NCBI GenBank assembly: GCA_029210585.1
Contig: JARGFP010000020.1
Coordinates: forward strand, 1-64,000
Length of the DNA stretch: 64,000 bases
Reading direction: 5' to 3'
Source: Bacteroidales bacterium
GTDB taxonomy: Bacteria > Bacteroidota > Bacteroidia > Bacteroidales > GCA-2748055
Below, piece after piece: positions 7,710 through 16,502 of this stretch. Within the stretch, counting starts at the first letter, position 1, and each line of letters begins with the position of its first letter. Both the position numbers and the translations under genes were made by a program. The notes beneath the pieces are model-generated. The model was not told where the DNA came from. It saw only the letters and a program-made list of their open reading frames with translations, and ran no database searches.

Positions 7710-10700
7710 ATGAAATTAAATATATTTCTCGCAGGGGTACTGTTGAGTTTTCCGCTGCCCGGGCTTTTTTCACAGGAACTCCTTTATGAAGGCTTTGAAC
7801 AGGGAGCCAAGCCGGAAGGCTGGACCCAGGAATATTCGGTGGGCAAGGTGGACTGGCGATACAGGAACGGGGGATATAACCCCAGTGATCCCAACCTGGA
7901 CAACCCCATTACCCCGAACGGCGAGGAGGACATAGCCCGCAACCCCCCTTCAGCACTGGAAGGCAATTACAATGCTTTCTTTTTCAACCAGGGAGATGAT
8001 AATGAACGTACCAGGCTGGTCACACCAGAACTTGACCTGATGGGTGCCGCTGCCGTACAACTTAGTTTTTACCTTTGCCAGATCCCATGGACCTTTGAAG
8101 GTGCTACAGGATGGGATGTGTTGCGTATATATTACAAGATTTCGGATACCGCCCCCTGGATCCTGCTGGAGGAATACCTGGATCCGGTTTATGAATGGGA
8201 AAAGCAGGTACTCAGCCTTCCAAATCCATCGGAAACCTATTACGTTGCATTTGAGGGGCAGGCGCGCTGGGGATTCGGAACCCTGGTTGACAGTGTATAT
8301 ATTGAAGAAACCGGTACCCAGCAACTGTATGTCAATGATGTTGAGCTCGAACAACTCCTGTCACCGGGTATTCCATCAGGGACTCCTGATGCGCCTATAT
8401 TGAGAGCGGATCTGCAGGTGTATGGAAATACAGGTACCCTCACACTGGACCAGGTCACGTTCGCTTCGCTGAACACTGCTGATGCGGATATCCTTTCCGG
8501 AGGTGTCAAGCTATACAGCACATCATCACAGGAGTTTACCACTGATAATCTTGTAGGTACGCCTGTCAGCTTCACCGCCGGTGAAGCGGTATTTACTTCT
8601 CTGGACCATACACTGGCGCCTGGTCACAATTACCTCTGGCTCTCGTATGAAGTGGCCCCCGGAGCCACACATAAAAATAAGCTGGATGCCATGATCAGGG
8701 CAGGGGACATTGTTACCAGCGGAGGGGCCTTTCCTGTCACAGACCTGTCGCCAGCAGGCGAAGAAATGATCTACCATACCTACTATTATGATGGATTTGA
8801 AGGAACACAGGAATGGGACCTGACCGGGGAGTTCCAGGTCGGTGCACCCGGCGGCCTGGGTGGAGATCCCGGGAACCCCGATCCGGCAGCAGCTTTTCGG
8901 GGGCAAAACGTTCTTGGTACTGACCTTACCTATAATGGGAATTATGAAGCCAATCTGACGGTAAGCACTGCAGACATGGCCACATCGAAGAATATGAATG
9001 TGCTTTATTACAAGGACCTTAACCTCTTCTTCAGGCGTCATCTCAACATCGAAGTCTGGGATGATGCATTCATTGATGTAAGCACCGATGATGGAATCAC
9101 ATGGGAACCTGTGTGGCACAGCAATGCATATATTAATGATTTCCAGTGGAACCAGGAGAAAGTGCTTATCCCGGCTGAGTACTGGAGGTCTGATTCAATG
9201 AAATTCCGTTTCAGAATGGGCCCTACCAATGCATTCAATAACTATTCGGGATGGAATATTGATGATGTATACCTCACCGGGGAGTTTATCGCCAAAGACG
9301 TGGGAATCTCCGAATGGATCACCCCCCTCAGTGGCAGCGGGCTTACTGCCAGTGAAATAGTAACCGTTCGCATCAGGAACTATGGTGGCACCGCTATCAC
9401 CGATCCGGTTCCGGTTGCCTATTCCTTCAATGGCGGCAGCACATGGACCATTGACGCGATGGATACAGACATCCCGGTAGACGGTTCCGTGGAATTTACA
9501 TTTTCCACAAAGACCAACCTGAGTCAGCCCGGGCTTCGTCCGTCAGTCATTGTCAGGACCCTGTTCCCCGGCGATCAGTACCCTGCAAATGACCGGCTTA
9601 CCACCGAAATCTATGTGGTTCCCACTTATGTGCCTCCCCACGCAGAGGATTTTGAAGAAAATGACGGGTACTGGCGGTCGTTTGGCTCCGGTATTTGGGA
9701 ATACGGCACTCCTGCCGGTACAGTAATCAGCAATGCAGCTTCGGGAAGTCACAGTTGGGCAACCGGACTATCATCCGATTACGGAGCGATGATCTCCGGT
9801 TCCAACCAAAGCCTTTTCGAGGATGGCTTTGAATCAGACATGGGGTGGTCATTCAGTGGTGAGTTTGAACGTGCCATGCCGGACGGAATCCACCTGCCAT
9901 GGTATCCTTATTATGGCTATTATTCTATAGGAACAGATATAACAGGTCGTGGCGACAGCCTCTACCAGTATGAGAACGGCATTTCTGAAGCCACTGCCTA
10001 TAACGCTACTTCCCCTTCAATAGATGTCTCTGCATACAACCAGATCCAGCTCAGCTTTGCCAGGTGGGTGAATGTAGTGCAGGGTGATACGGTAAAGGTT
10101 GAGATCAGTTCTGATAATGGCACTAACTGGCACACGCTCTGGCATAATGAAGGGGCAGAGATCATGGACCAGTGGTGGCTGAATTACGTTTACAATATTC
10201 CCGATTCACTCATTTTTACCGATGCAATGCGTATCCGGTTCACCCTCAGTTATTCTTCATCCTCCGGAGAGGTAGCAGCCGGCTGGAACATCGATGATGT
10301 GCTGTTGACCGGTAACCCGGTTTCCTCCGAGCCCGCCTGGCTTGCCTCGCCGTCATTCAACCTCACAGGGATGCAGCATCCCATGATCAAAGCAAACCTC
10401 TGGACTGACACCGAGGCAGGCGTTGACGGGATGAACCTGCAATATACGCTGGATGGTGGTCAGACCTGGAATACAGTTTCCAACCTCTCCGGCCGGGACT
10501 CCTACTGGAAATGGTACACAGGCAACTATGTGTCTGCATTGGCGAACGATGGCTGGAGTGGACAGAGTGGAGGGTGGATTACTGTGAAACATCTGCTCCC
10601 TGAATTCCTTGCTGGCGAAAGCGATATTCAATTCCGTTTCAGGTTTTCTGCCGACAAGGTGCAAAATGAATATAACGGCATTGCAATGGATGATTTCCTA

Positions 10701-13700
10701 ATCATGGAAGCCCCCCATGATGCCGACCTGCTGGATATCGTGAGCCCGGTCAGCGCATGCGAACTGGGATCGGCAGAGCAGTTCACCCTTACCGTTAAAA
10801 ATGCTGGTATCACAGACATCAGTGCGGGAGATTCAGTGCAAATTGCATACTACATCGAACAACCTGATGGTATCCATACGAAGGAAGAGGTGTATTACCT
10901 GCTGCAGGATTTGCCGGTGGGCAATACCATGAATATAACCACCGGATCTCAGTTTGACTTCAGTGCTTCAGGCGAATATAATATCACGATCTACCTGCAA
11001 TACGATGATCCCAACCTCTATTCATCCATATCCGCCGATACAGTATACAGCACGATCACAGTGAACAAACCCTACGTGGAAATTGGAAATGTTATTTCAA
11101 CGGCCCGGCCCGACACTGTTGTGCTGGACGCCTATTCAGGAGTGTCCGGACAAAGCTACCTGTGGCAGGACGGCTCCACTGATGCCCAGTACCACGTAAC
11201 CACCAACGGCAAATACTGGGTACGGGTCATTAACAGCCTGGGCTGCAGTGCTTCAGATACTGTGCGGGTTGTGCAGCTTTTTCCCGACGTTGGAGTAACT
11301 GCATACAGCGGACCCCAGTCGGGTTGCGAAACAGCACCAGGAATCCCGCTGGAGATCACTGTACAGAATCTCGGTAATGACACGCTTGATATTGGCAATG
11401 AGATCATTGTCGGGGGAATGATCAACGGTGGTGCACCATTCTATGATACGATCACCCTTACGCAACCCTTCAAACCTGCTGAACAGTTCAATCATACCTA
11501 TCATGGATATTTCGATTTTTCGGCGACAGGAAGCTACCTCTTGCAGTTGTTCACCATGATGGGTATGGATGAAAACGCCGACAACGATACACTGACATAC
11601 AACCTCGAAGTATATGGTTACCCGGATGCTTCACTGGGCGAAGACATCACTGTGGATGCGCTGGAGTACATTTTGTCCCCGGAACCCGGACATGACAAGT
11701 ACCTGTGGCAGGATGGGTCAACCGGTGAGACCTTTACGATAGACCAACCCGGAACAGGGGTCTATTATGTTACCGTAACCAACGAAAATCTCTGCAGCAG
11801 TTCAGATACCATTGAGGTGACCCTGAACGTGACAGACCTGGAGCTCACCCAGCTGCTCTCACCATCGGGAGCATGTGAATTTTCCACCTCTTTTAACATC
11901 GCTGCCCTGTTAACCAACAAGGGCAACCAGGTCATTCCCGCAGGTCAGTCCATTGCCATGGGCTACAGCATCAACGAAGGTACAGAGGTCAGGGAGCAGC
12001 ATACTTTGTCCGCAGACCTCCTGCCGGGAGAACAGTTTACCTTCAATTTCTCAGGAGATGAAAACTTCCAGCCAGACCAATGGTATTTCTTCTCAGTATT
12101 TGTTGATTTGAATGACGATGTGAATGCGGCAAACGATGCGGTCACATCCCTGGTGCATCTGTTCGATGCGCCACCTGTCAACCTGGGGAGGGACCGCGTT
12201 GAAACAGGACTTACATATACCCTTGATGCAGGACCGGATTTTGTCTCTTACCTGTGGCAGGACGGAAGTACCAATCAAACCTATACCATCACGACTCCCG
12301 GCATCGGCATCTACCATGTAACCGTGGAAGACCTGAATGGCTGTATTGCCTCCGATACTGTTCGGATCATGCTATCGGTACCAGACATTGGCGTAACAGA
12401 AATAAGCCATCCCCAAACCGCCTGCCACCTCTACGAAGATGAACAGGTGCAGGTAGCTGTTCAGAATCTCGGCAACTGGAACATTGCCTCACTGTCTGTC
12501 ATCTATGTCAGCTACGTGGTGAACGACGGACCCGTTGTTACCGAGCCCTTCCCGTTGGCCGATACACTGAAGAGTGGGGAAGTCATCTACCATACTTTTG
12601 CAAAGAAAGAGGATATGAGTGTGCCGGGGAATTTCAATATCGTTGCATACACTACATACGACGATGATATGTCCCCCGGCAATAACGATGCGTCGCTCAA
12701 TGTTGCGCACTATGGTCCGTCGGTGGAGATCAGGACCGATCCGGGAACAGCGCTCGATTCCGATTCACTGGCAGTCTATACCCCTGTGACCCTGTATGCA
12801 CAACAACCCTATTCATCCTTCGCCTACCAGTGGCAAGATGGAAGCAGTGCTGCGGAATATGTTATCCCGGAACCTTCTGCCGGCTGGTACTGGGTGAAGG
12901 TTGAGGGCGATCACGGGTGTACGGGGATTGATAGTCTCTATGTAGCCTATGACCGCCCCGACCTGGGTATCGTGGGACTGGCTTCTCCTGTGAGTACCTG
13001 CGCAGTGAACGGAACCACACCTGTATCCGTGGAAATAATCAATAATGGATACCTGGAAATATCAACTGAACAGGGGCTTACGATGACCTATTCTGTAAAT
13101 GGCGGATCTTCAAAGATTGAAACTTTTCATCTTGATGCGGACCTGGAACCAGGGCAAACAACCTTGGTGACATTTACTGCAGCATATGACTTTTCAGCTC
13201 CCGGTGCGTACAACGTATATACCTCGGTTATTTATGAAAAAGATGTGGACTTTTCGAATAATACACTCAATACAGGTATTACCGTCTGGGATCCCATTTC
13301 AGTGGAGATCGGAAACGGGGAGGATACACTCAGAACCGCTCTTCCCGTGACACTGGATGCCGGGTCAGGATTTACTTCCTACCTGTGGTCGGATCATTCT
13401 GCAGGCAGAACCATTGAGGCTGCATCCTATGGGCTATATTGGGTGGAAGTAACCAATAGTATTGGTTGTGTGGCAAGTGACAGCGTGGTTGTCATGTCTG
13501 TAACAGGTGTCGACAATGTGCATGGTATTGCTGACAGGGTCAGGGTTTACCCGAACCCTGTAAAGGATGTGTTGCACGTTGACCTTAACCTTGAACAGGA
13601 GCAGGATGTTATGGTTGAAATTTATTCCGCCCTCAACCAGTTACTGTACGTTGAGGAAATGGAGCGGGCCGGAACGTCGGAATTTGACATTGATGTTCAA

Positions 13701-13778
13701 CAGTTCGTTCCGGGCATTTATACCCTGCGGATCATTGCTGACGGGATTTCCCATTCCTGCAGGATTATCGTGCAATAA
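7710..13778 (+). CDS. Giant secreted adhesin-like protein with T9SS type A sorting domain
   Basis: A 2022-residue protein. ATG 7710 gives a signal peptide (MKLNIFLAGVLLSFPLPGLFSQ). The N-terminal part (LLYEGFEQGAKPEGWTQEY) is a cleaved-adhesin / MAM-like jelly roll. Two further EGFE/DGFE-type jelly-roll segments follow (YYDGFEGTQEWDLTGEF, LFEDGFESDMGWSFSGEF), each with a GWNIDDV motif. From about residue 1000, CARDB-like modules (LLSP-x-SACE, then N-x-G) alternate with five short LWQDGST modules ending GCxASDTV. The final 80 residues (RVYPNPVKDVLHVDL, GIYTLRI, CRIIVQ) are a type A T9SS sorting signal. It is likely exported and cell-surface bound; ligand unknown. The 43-bp gap to the next gene contains a TATCTTTG box, so the downstream gene probably has its own promoter. 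Confidence 0.9.
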   Translation: MKLNIFLAGVLLSFPLPGLFSQELLYEGFEQGAKPEGWTQEYSVGKVDWRYRNGGYNPSDPNLDNPITPNGEEDIARNPPSALEGNYNAFFFNQGDDNERTRLVTPELDLMGAAAVQLSFYLCQIPWTFEGATGWDVLRIYYKISDTAPWILLEEYLDPVYEWEKQVLSLPNPSETYYVAFEGQARWGFGTLVDSVYIEETGTQQLYVNDVELEQLLSPGIPSGTPDAPILRADLQVYGNTGTLTLDQVTFASLNTADADILSGGVKLYSTSSQEFTTDNLVGTPVSFTAGEAVFTSLDHTLAPGHNYLWLSYEVAPGATHKNKLDAMIRAGDIVTSGGAFPVTDLSPAGEEMIYHTYYYDGFEGTQEWDLTGEFQVGAPGGLGGDPGNPDPAAAFRGQNVLGTDLTYNGNYEANLTVSTADMATSKNMNVLYYKDLNLFFRRHLNIEVWDDAFIDVSTDDGITWEPVWHSNAYINDFQWNQEKVLIPAEYWRSDSMKFRFRMGPTNAFNNYSGWNIDDVYLTGEFIAKDVGISEWITPLSGSGLTASEIVTVRIRNYGGTAITDPVPVAYSFNGGSTWTIDAMDTDIPVDGSVEFTFSTKTNLSQPGLRPSVIVRTLFPGDQYPANDRLTTEIYVVPTYVPPHAEDFEENDGYWRSFGSGIWEYGTPAGTVISNAASGSHSWATGLSSDYGAMISGSNQSLFEDGFESDMGWSFSGEFERAMPDGIHLPWYPYYGYYSIGTDITGRGDSLYQYENGISEATAYNATSPSIDVSAYNQIQLSFARWVNVVQGDTVKVEISSDNGTNWHTLWHNEGAEIMDQWWLNYVYNIPDSLIFTDAMRIRFTLSYSSSSGEVAAGWNIDDVLLTGNPVSSEPAWLASPSFNLTGMQHPMIKANLWTDTEAGVDGMNLQYTLDGGQTWNTVSNLSGRDSYWKWYTGNYVSALANDGWSGQSGGWITVKHLLPEFLAGESDIQFRFRFSADKVQNEYNGIAMDDFLIMEAPHDADLLDIVSPVSACELGSAEQFTLTVKNAGITDISAGDSVQIAYYIEQPDGIHTKEEVYYLLQDLPVGNTMNITTGSQFDFSASGEYNITIYLQYDDPNLYSSISADTVYSTITVNKPYVEIGNVISTARPDTVVLDAYSGVSGQSYLWQDGSTDAQYHVTTNGKYWVRVINSLGCSASDTVRVVQLFPDVGVTAYSGPQSGCETAPGIPLEITVQNLGNDTLDIGNEIIVGGMINGGAPFYDTITLTQPFKPAEQFNHTYHGYFDFSATGSYLLQLFTMMGMDENADNDTLTYNLEVYGYPDASLGEDITVDALEYILSPEPGHDKYLWQDGSTGETFTIDQPGTGVYYVTVTNENLCSSSDTIEVTLNVTDLELTQLLSPSGACEFSTSFNIAALLTNKGNQVIPAGQSIAMGYSINEGTEVREQHTLSADLLPGEQFTFNFSGDENFQPDQWYFFSVFVDLNDDVNAANDAVTSLVHLFDAPPVNLGRDRVETGLTYTLDAGPDFVSYLWQDGSTNQTYTITTPGIGIYHVTVEDLNGCIASDTVRIMLSVPDIGVTEISHPQTACHLYEDEQVQVAVQNLGNWNIASLSVIYVSYVVNDGPVVTEPFPLADTLKSGEVIYHTFAKKEDMSVPGNFNIVAYTTYDDDMSPGNNDASLNVAHYGPSVEIRTDPGTALDSDSLAVYTPVTLYAQQPYSSFAYQWQDGSSAAEYVIPEPSAGWYWVKVEGDHGCTGIDSLYVAYDRPDLGIVGLASPVSTCAVNGTTPVSVEIINNGYLEISTEQGLTMTYSVNGGSSKIETFHLDADLEPGQTTLVTFTAAYDFSAPGAYNVYTSVIYEKDVDFSNNTLNTGITVWDPISVEIGNGEDTLRTALPVTLDAGSGFTSYLWSDHSAGRTIEAASYGLYWVEVTNSIGCVASDSVVVMSVTGVDNVHGIADRVRVYPNPVKDVLHVDLNLEQEQDVMVEIYSALNQLLYVEEMERAGTSEFDIDVQQFVPGIYTLRIIADGISHSCRIIVQ

Positions 13779-13783
13779 CCTGT

Positions 13784-13791
13784 TATCTTTG
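13784..13791 (+). promoter_or_regulatory. Bacteroidota -7 box (TATCTTTG)
   Basis: An exact TAnnTTTG match 29 bp before the start codon of the transporter-NTPase gene. No TTG is seen at the -33 distance, so only the -7 element is supported. Confidence 0.4.
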
Positions 13792-13820
13792 TTACCCGTA
13801 ATCCGTGTACTTACCCGGTA

Positions 13821-15566
13821 ATGATGAACAACCATGCTGCACAACTAAAGCTGTCTTTAAGCCCGAAATGGATCATGGCTGCTGCCATCGGGAGTATCTG
13901 GGCCGCCATTGAGATCGTTGCGGGCAGTTTCCTGCACAACCTCAGGATCCCTTTTTCCGGCACCATGCTTGCCATGGCTGCAGTATATTTACTAGTGGCA
14001 TTTGCCATGCAGTGGAAGGAGCCGGGGATCATCATCCGGGCCGGACTGATCGCAGCGTTGATGAAATCGATCTCCCCGAGTGCGGTGATCCTGGGTCCCA
14101 TGGTTGGCATTTTCATGGAGGCAGTAATCCTTGAAGTCACATGGCTCCTTCTCGGCAGGAACCTCACCGGGTTCATCATTGGCGGCATGCTTGCTGTCAC
14201 CTGGTCGCTGCTGCAAAAAGTATTCTCCCTGCTGATCCTGTATGGCTTCGACCTGCTCAGGATCGCAGAGGCCTTTTACCTGTTTCTCGTGAAAAGCACC
14301 GGGCTGGAATCACTTGATCCCCTGTACCTGCTATTGCTGGTGACAGCTATCTACCTTGTTGCCGGAACCATCGCTGCGCTTGCCGGGTACGTATCGTTCA
14401 GACAACTTCAGAATAAACCTCCGGATCCGGGAAACACAACGCATATTGATGCCTCACAAGGGTTGCCGTTCGGTGCCCAGCCTGAAAAACAGAGATATGC
14501 ATCTCTCAACCTGTTATTGATCCTTTTCCTGCTGGCAGCAACTTTGTATTTCCTGAACAGCAAAAGCTACATTCCAGCCCTGCTTTCAGGCGGTGCGATC
14601 ATAACTGGTGCGCTGATCCGCTACAAACGTGCAGTGCGCTACCTGAAAAAACCCTCGCTATGGATTCAGCTGCTCATCATTACCCTGCTGGCTGCATTGC
14701 TCTGGGAATGGATCAGTACAGGCAGGTTCTTATCGGTAAACGGACTTATTGTCGGACTGGAGATCAATTTCAGGGCGCTGGTAATCATCTTCAGCTTCGC
14801 TGCCATCAGTGTTGAACTGAGAAACCCGCTTGTCAGGAGCCTCCTCTACAGGAATGGTTTTTCCAACCTCTATAAATCGGTTAGCCTGGCTTTCTCTGTC
14901 CTGCCATCCATCATTGAGCAGATTCCGACAAAGAACAATCTGTTTCGCCAGCGGAAAAATGTACTGCACACCATCCTGCATATTGCCGAATCGCTGATTT
15001 CCGTTATGGAAAAAGCGTCGCCCCCGCACTATAACATCTTTCTTGTTACCGGCAATGTGCAGGGAGGTAAATCCGGATTTGTCAGCCGTTTAATTGAATT
15101 ATGCCGGCATAAGCAATGCAATATGGCAGGATTCGTTGCTGAGGGAACATTTAAAGACGGCAGGCGGGACAGCTTTTTCCTGACCGATATCCGGACTGGC
15201 AAAAAATTGCAGCTGGGTGGAAGAATAAAAGAAAATGGTTGGACCAGGTACCGTGACTTTTACTTCAACCCGGAAGCATTCACCCTGGGAGAGAAAATGC
15301 TGGGTGCAGGATTGGAAAACGGCGCTGAACTACTGGTGCTTGACGAGTTGGGACCGATGGAACTGGCAGGGGAGGGATGGAGCGGTATCATCGGGAAACT
15401 GGAAAAAAATTACGATATCCCGCAAGTGTGGGTGGTGCGTGACCGGATCCTGTGCGAGGTAAGGGAGAGGTGGAATGTGCCGGCACAGAATGTTGTAAAT
15501 GCGGCCGGTGCAGACCCGTTGGAATTGCTGAACAGGATCAACGAATGGAACAAACAGCGGAAATGA
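13821..15566 (+). CDS. ECF-like membrane protein fused to a THEP1-type NTPase
   Basis: 581 residues in three parts. Residues about 15-195 form several membrane helices with a short conserved lead (FLHNLRIPFSGTML), resembling the substrate-binding S component of energy-coupling-factor transporters. Residues about 227-370 form a second membrane block whose GLEINFRALVIIFSF and ELRNPLVRSLLY segments resemble the T component (EcfT). Residues about 405-575 are a P-loop NTPase of the nucleoside-triphosphatase THEP1 family: Walker A GNVQGGKS at 411-418 and Walker B LLVLDELG at 504-511. Normal ECF systems use separate ABC ATPases. The stop overlaps the mobA start by ATGA, so the two are translationally coupled, which suggests a link to molybdenum or molybdopterin supply. 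The NTPase call is firm; the S and T assignments are by pattern only. Confidence 0.75.
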   Translation: MMNNHAAQLKLSLSPKWIMAAAIGSIWAAIEIVAGSFLHNLRIPFSGTMLAMAAVYLLVAFAMQWKEPGIIIRAGLIAALMKSISPSAVILGPMVGIFMEAVILEVTWLLLGRNLTGFIIGGMLAVTWSLLQKVFSLLILYGFDLLRIAEAFYLFLVKSTGLESLDPLYLLLLVTAIYLVAGTIAALAGYVSFRQLQNKPPDPGNTTHIDASQGLPFGAQPEKQRYASLNLLLILFLLAATLYFLNSKSYIPALLSGGAIITGALIRYKRAVRYLKKPSLWIQLLIITLLAALLWEWISTGRFLSVNGLIVGLEINFRALVIIFSFAAISVELRNPLVRSLLYRNGFSNLYKSVSLAFSVLPSIIEQIPTKNNLFRQRKNVLHTILHIAESLISVMEKASPPHYNIFLVTGNVQGGKSGFVSRLIELCRHKQCNMAGFVAEGTFKDGRRDSFFLTDIRTGKKLQLGGRIKENGWTRYRDFYFNPEAFTLGEKMLGAGLENGAELLVLDELGPMELAGEGWSGIIGKLEKNYDIPQVWVVRDRILCEVRERWNVPAQNVVNAAGADPLELLNRINEWNKQRK

Positions 15567-16273
15567 GAGCACTGCGGCACAACATTACAGGCATATTGCT
15601 TGCAGGCGGACGGAGCAGGCGGATGGGCCGGGACAAGGGAATGATCCGGCTGGGAAAATTCCTGATGTACCAGTACCCGCTCAAGGTGCTTGAATCGCTC
15701 TGCGACGAGATCCTTATCAGCACCTGCAATCCGATGGAAATCGAAAAGGATTATGAGCAGGTATGTGACAACATTCCGGGAATCGGTCCCATCGGCGGAG
15801 TGGTAACCTGCCTTGAGAAATCGTCAAACGACCTCAATATTATTGTCTCCTATGATCTCCCCCTGGTCAACCGGGAACTGTTCATCGAACTGTTGAAATA
15901 TGCCGGAGAGACTGACGGGTCAGCAACCGACAGTCTACATGGCAGAAATACCAGCACGTTGCAACCCGGCATGAACCCTGCCGATGACCCCTTACAGGCC
16001 AATCGCGTTATACAACCAAACATATACGATGTGATCCTTCCCGCCGCCACCCCCGGCCGGCCGGAACCCCTGTGCGGGATCTACCGGAAAAGCACAGCTA
16101 TGATCCTTCAGCAGATGATCGGCCAGAACATCTATGCAATACACAAGCTGGTCACCCGCGCCAATGCGAAGATCGTAAACATCGACGGTTCACAATCTTT
16201 CTTCCACGACCACCTCTTCAAAAACGTAAACAGCGAATCAGACCTCTCCGGTTTGCCTGGTCATTTGTTGTAA
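15563..16273 (+). CDS. mobA: Molybdenum cofactor guanylyltransferase MobA
   Basis: 236 residues from ATG 15563, which overlaps the preceding stop as ATGA; an in-frame ATG 18 bp upstream is the alternative. The signature LLAGGRSRRMGRDKG near the N-terminus binds GTP, and GIGPIGGV and SYDLPLVNRELF follow in family order. MobA attaches GMP to molybdopterin to form the guanine dinucleotide cofactor used by DMSO-reductase-family enzymes, and one such enzyme lies directly downstream. A stretch around residues 115-155 (TDGSATDSLHGRNTSTLQPGMNP) is longer than usual and looks like a low-conservation insertion before the C-terminal LCGIYRKS segment. Confidence 0.88.
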   Translation: MRALRHNITGILLAGGRSRRMGRDKGMIRLGKFLMYQYPLKVLESLCDEILISTCNPMEIEKDYEQVCDNIPGIGPIGGVVTCLEKSSNDLNIIVSYDLPLVNRELFIELLKYAGETDGSATDSLHGRNTSTLQPGMNPADDPLQANRVIQPNIYDVILPAATPGRPEPLCGIYRKSTAMILQQMIGQNIYAIHKLVTRANAKIVNIDGSQSFFHDHLFKNVNSESDLSGLPGHLL

Positions 16274-16362
16274 TTCTGCCGGGCTTTCTGACTGCAAAAC
16301 GCATACACATGTAATTTATTTTCATTTTAAATAAGTGTAATGAATTAATAAAGAGAATATTA

Positions 16363-16402
16363 CAAAGTATGCAGATATTTGGATATTTTCGGGCATACTT
16401 TG
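16363..16402. promoter_or_regulatory. 10-bp inverted repeat upstream of the molybdoenzyme operon
   Basis: A perfect inverted repeat, caaagtatgc (16363-16372) and gcatactttg (16393-16402), is separated by 20 bp in the 229-bp AT-rich gap between mobA and the molybdoenzyme gene. The arms are about three helical turns apart, as expected for a dimeric regulator contacting two sites on one face. It has no T-tract, so a terminator is less likely. Confidence 0.45.
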
Positions 16403-16502
16403 ATAGATTCATTGAAACGGATATTTCCGTAATTTCGATTTTGTTTGCAGAAACACCATGTCTGAAACCAAACACAACGTTTAAATCAGTGAGCTCAAAG
16501 CA

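Noticed and set aside
16363..16402. Transcription terminator after mobA
   Set aside because: The arms are separated by 20 bases and no T-tract follows either arm.
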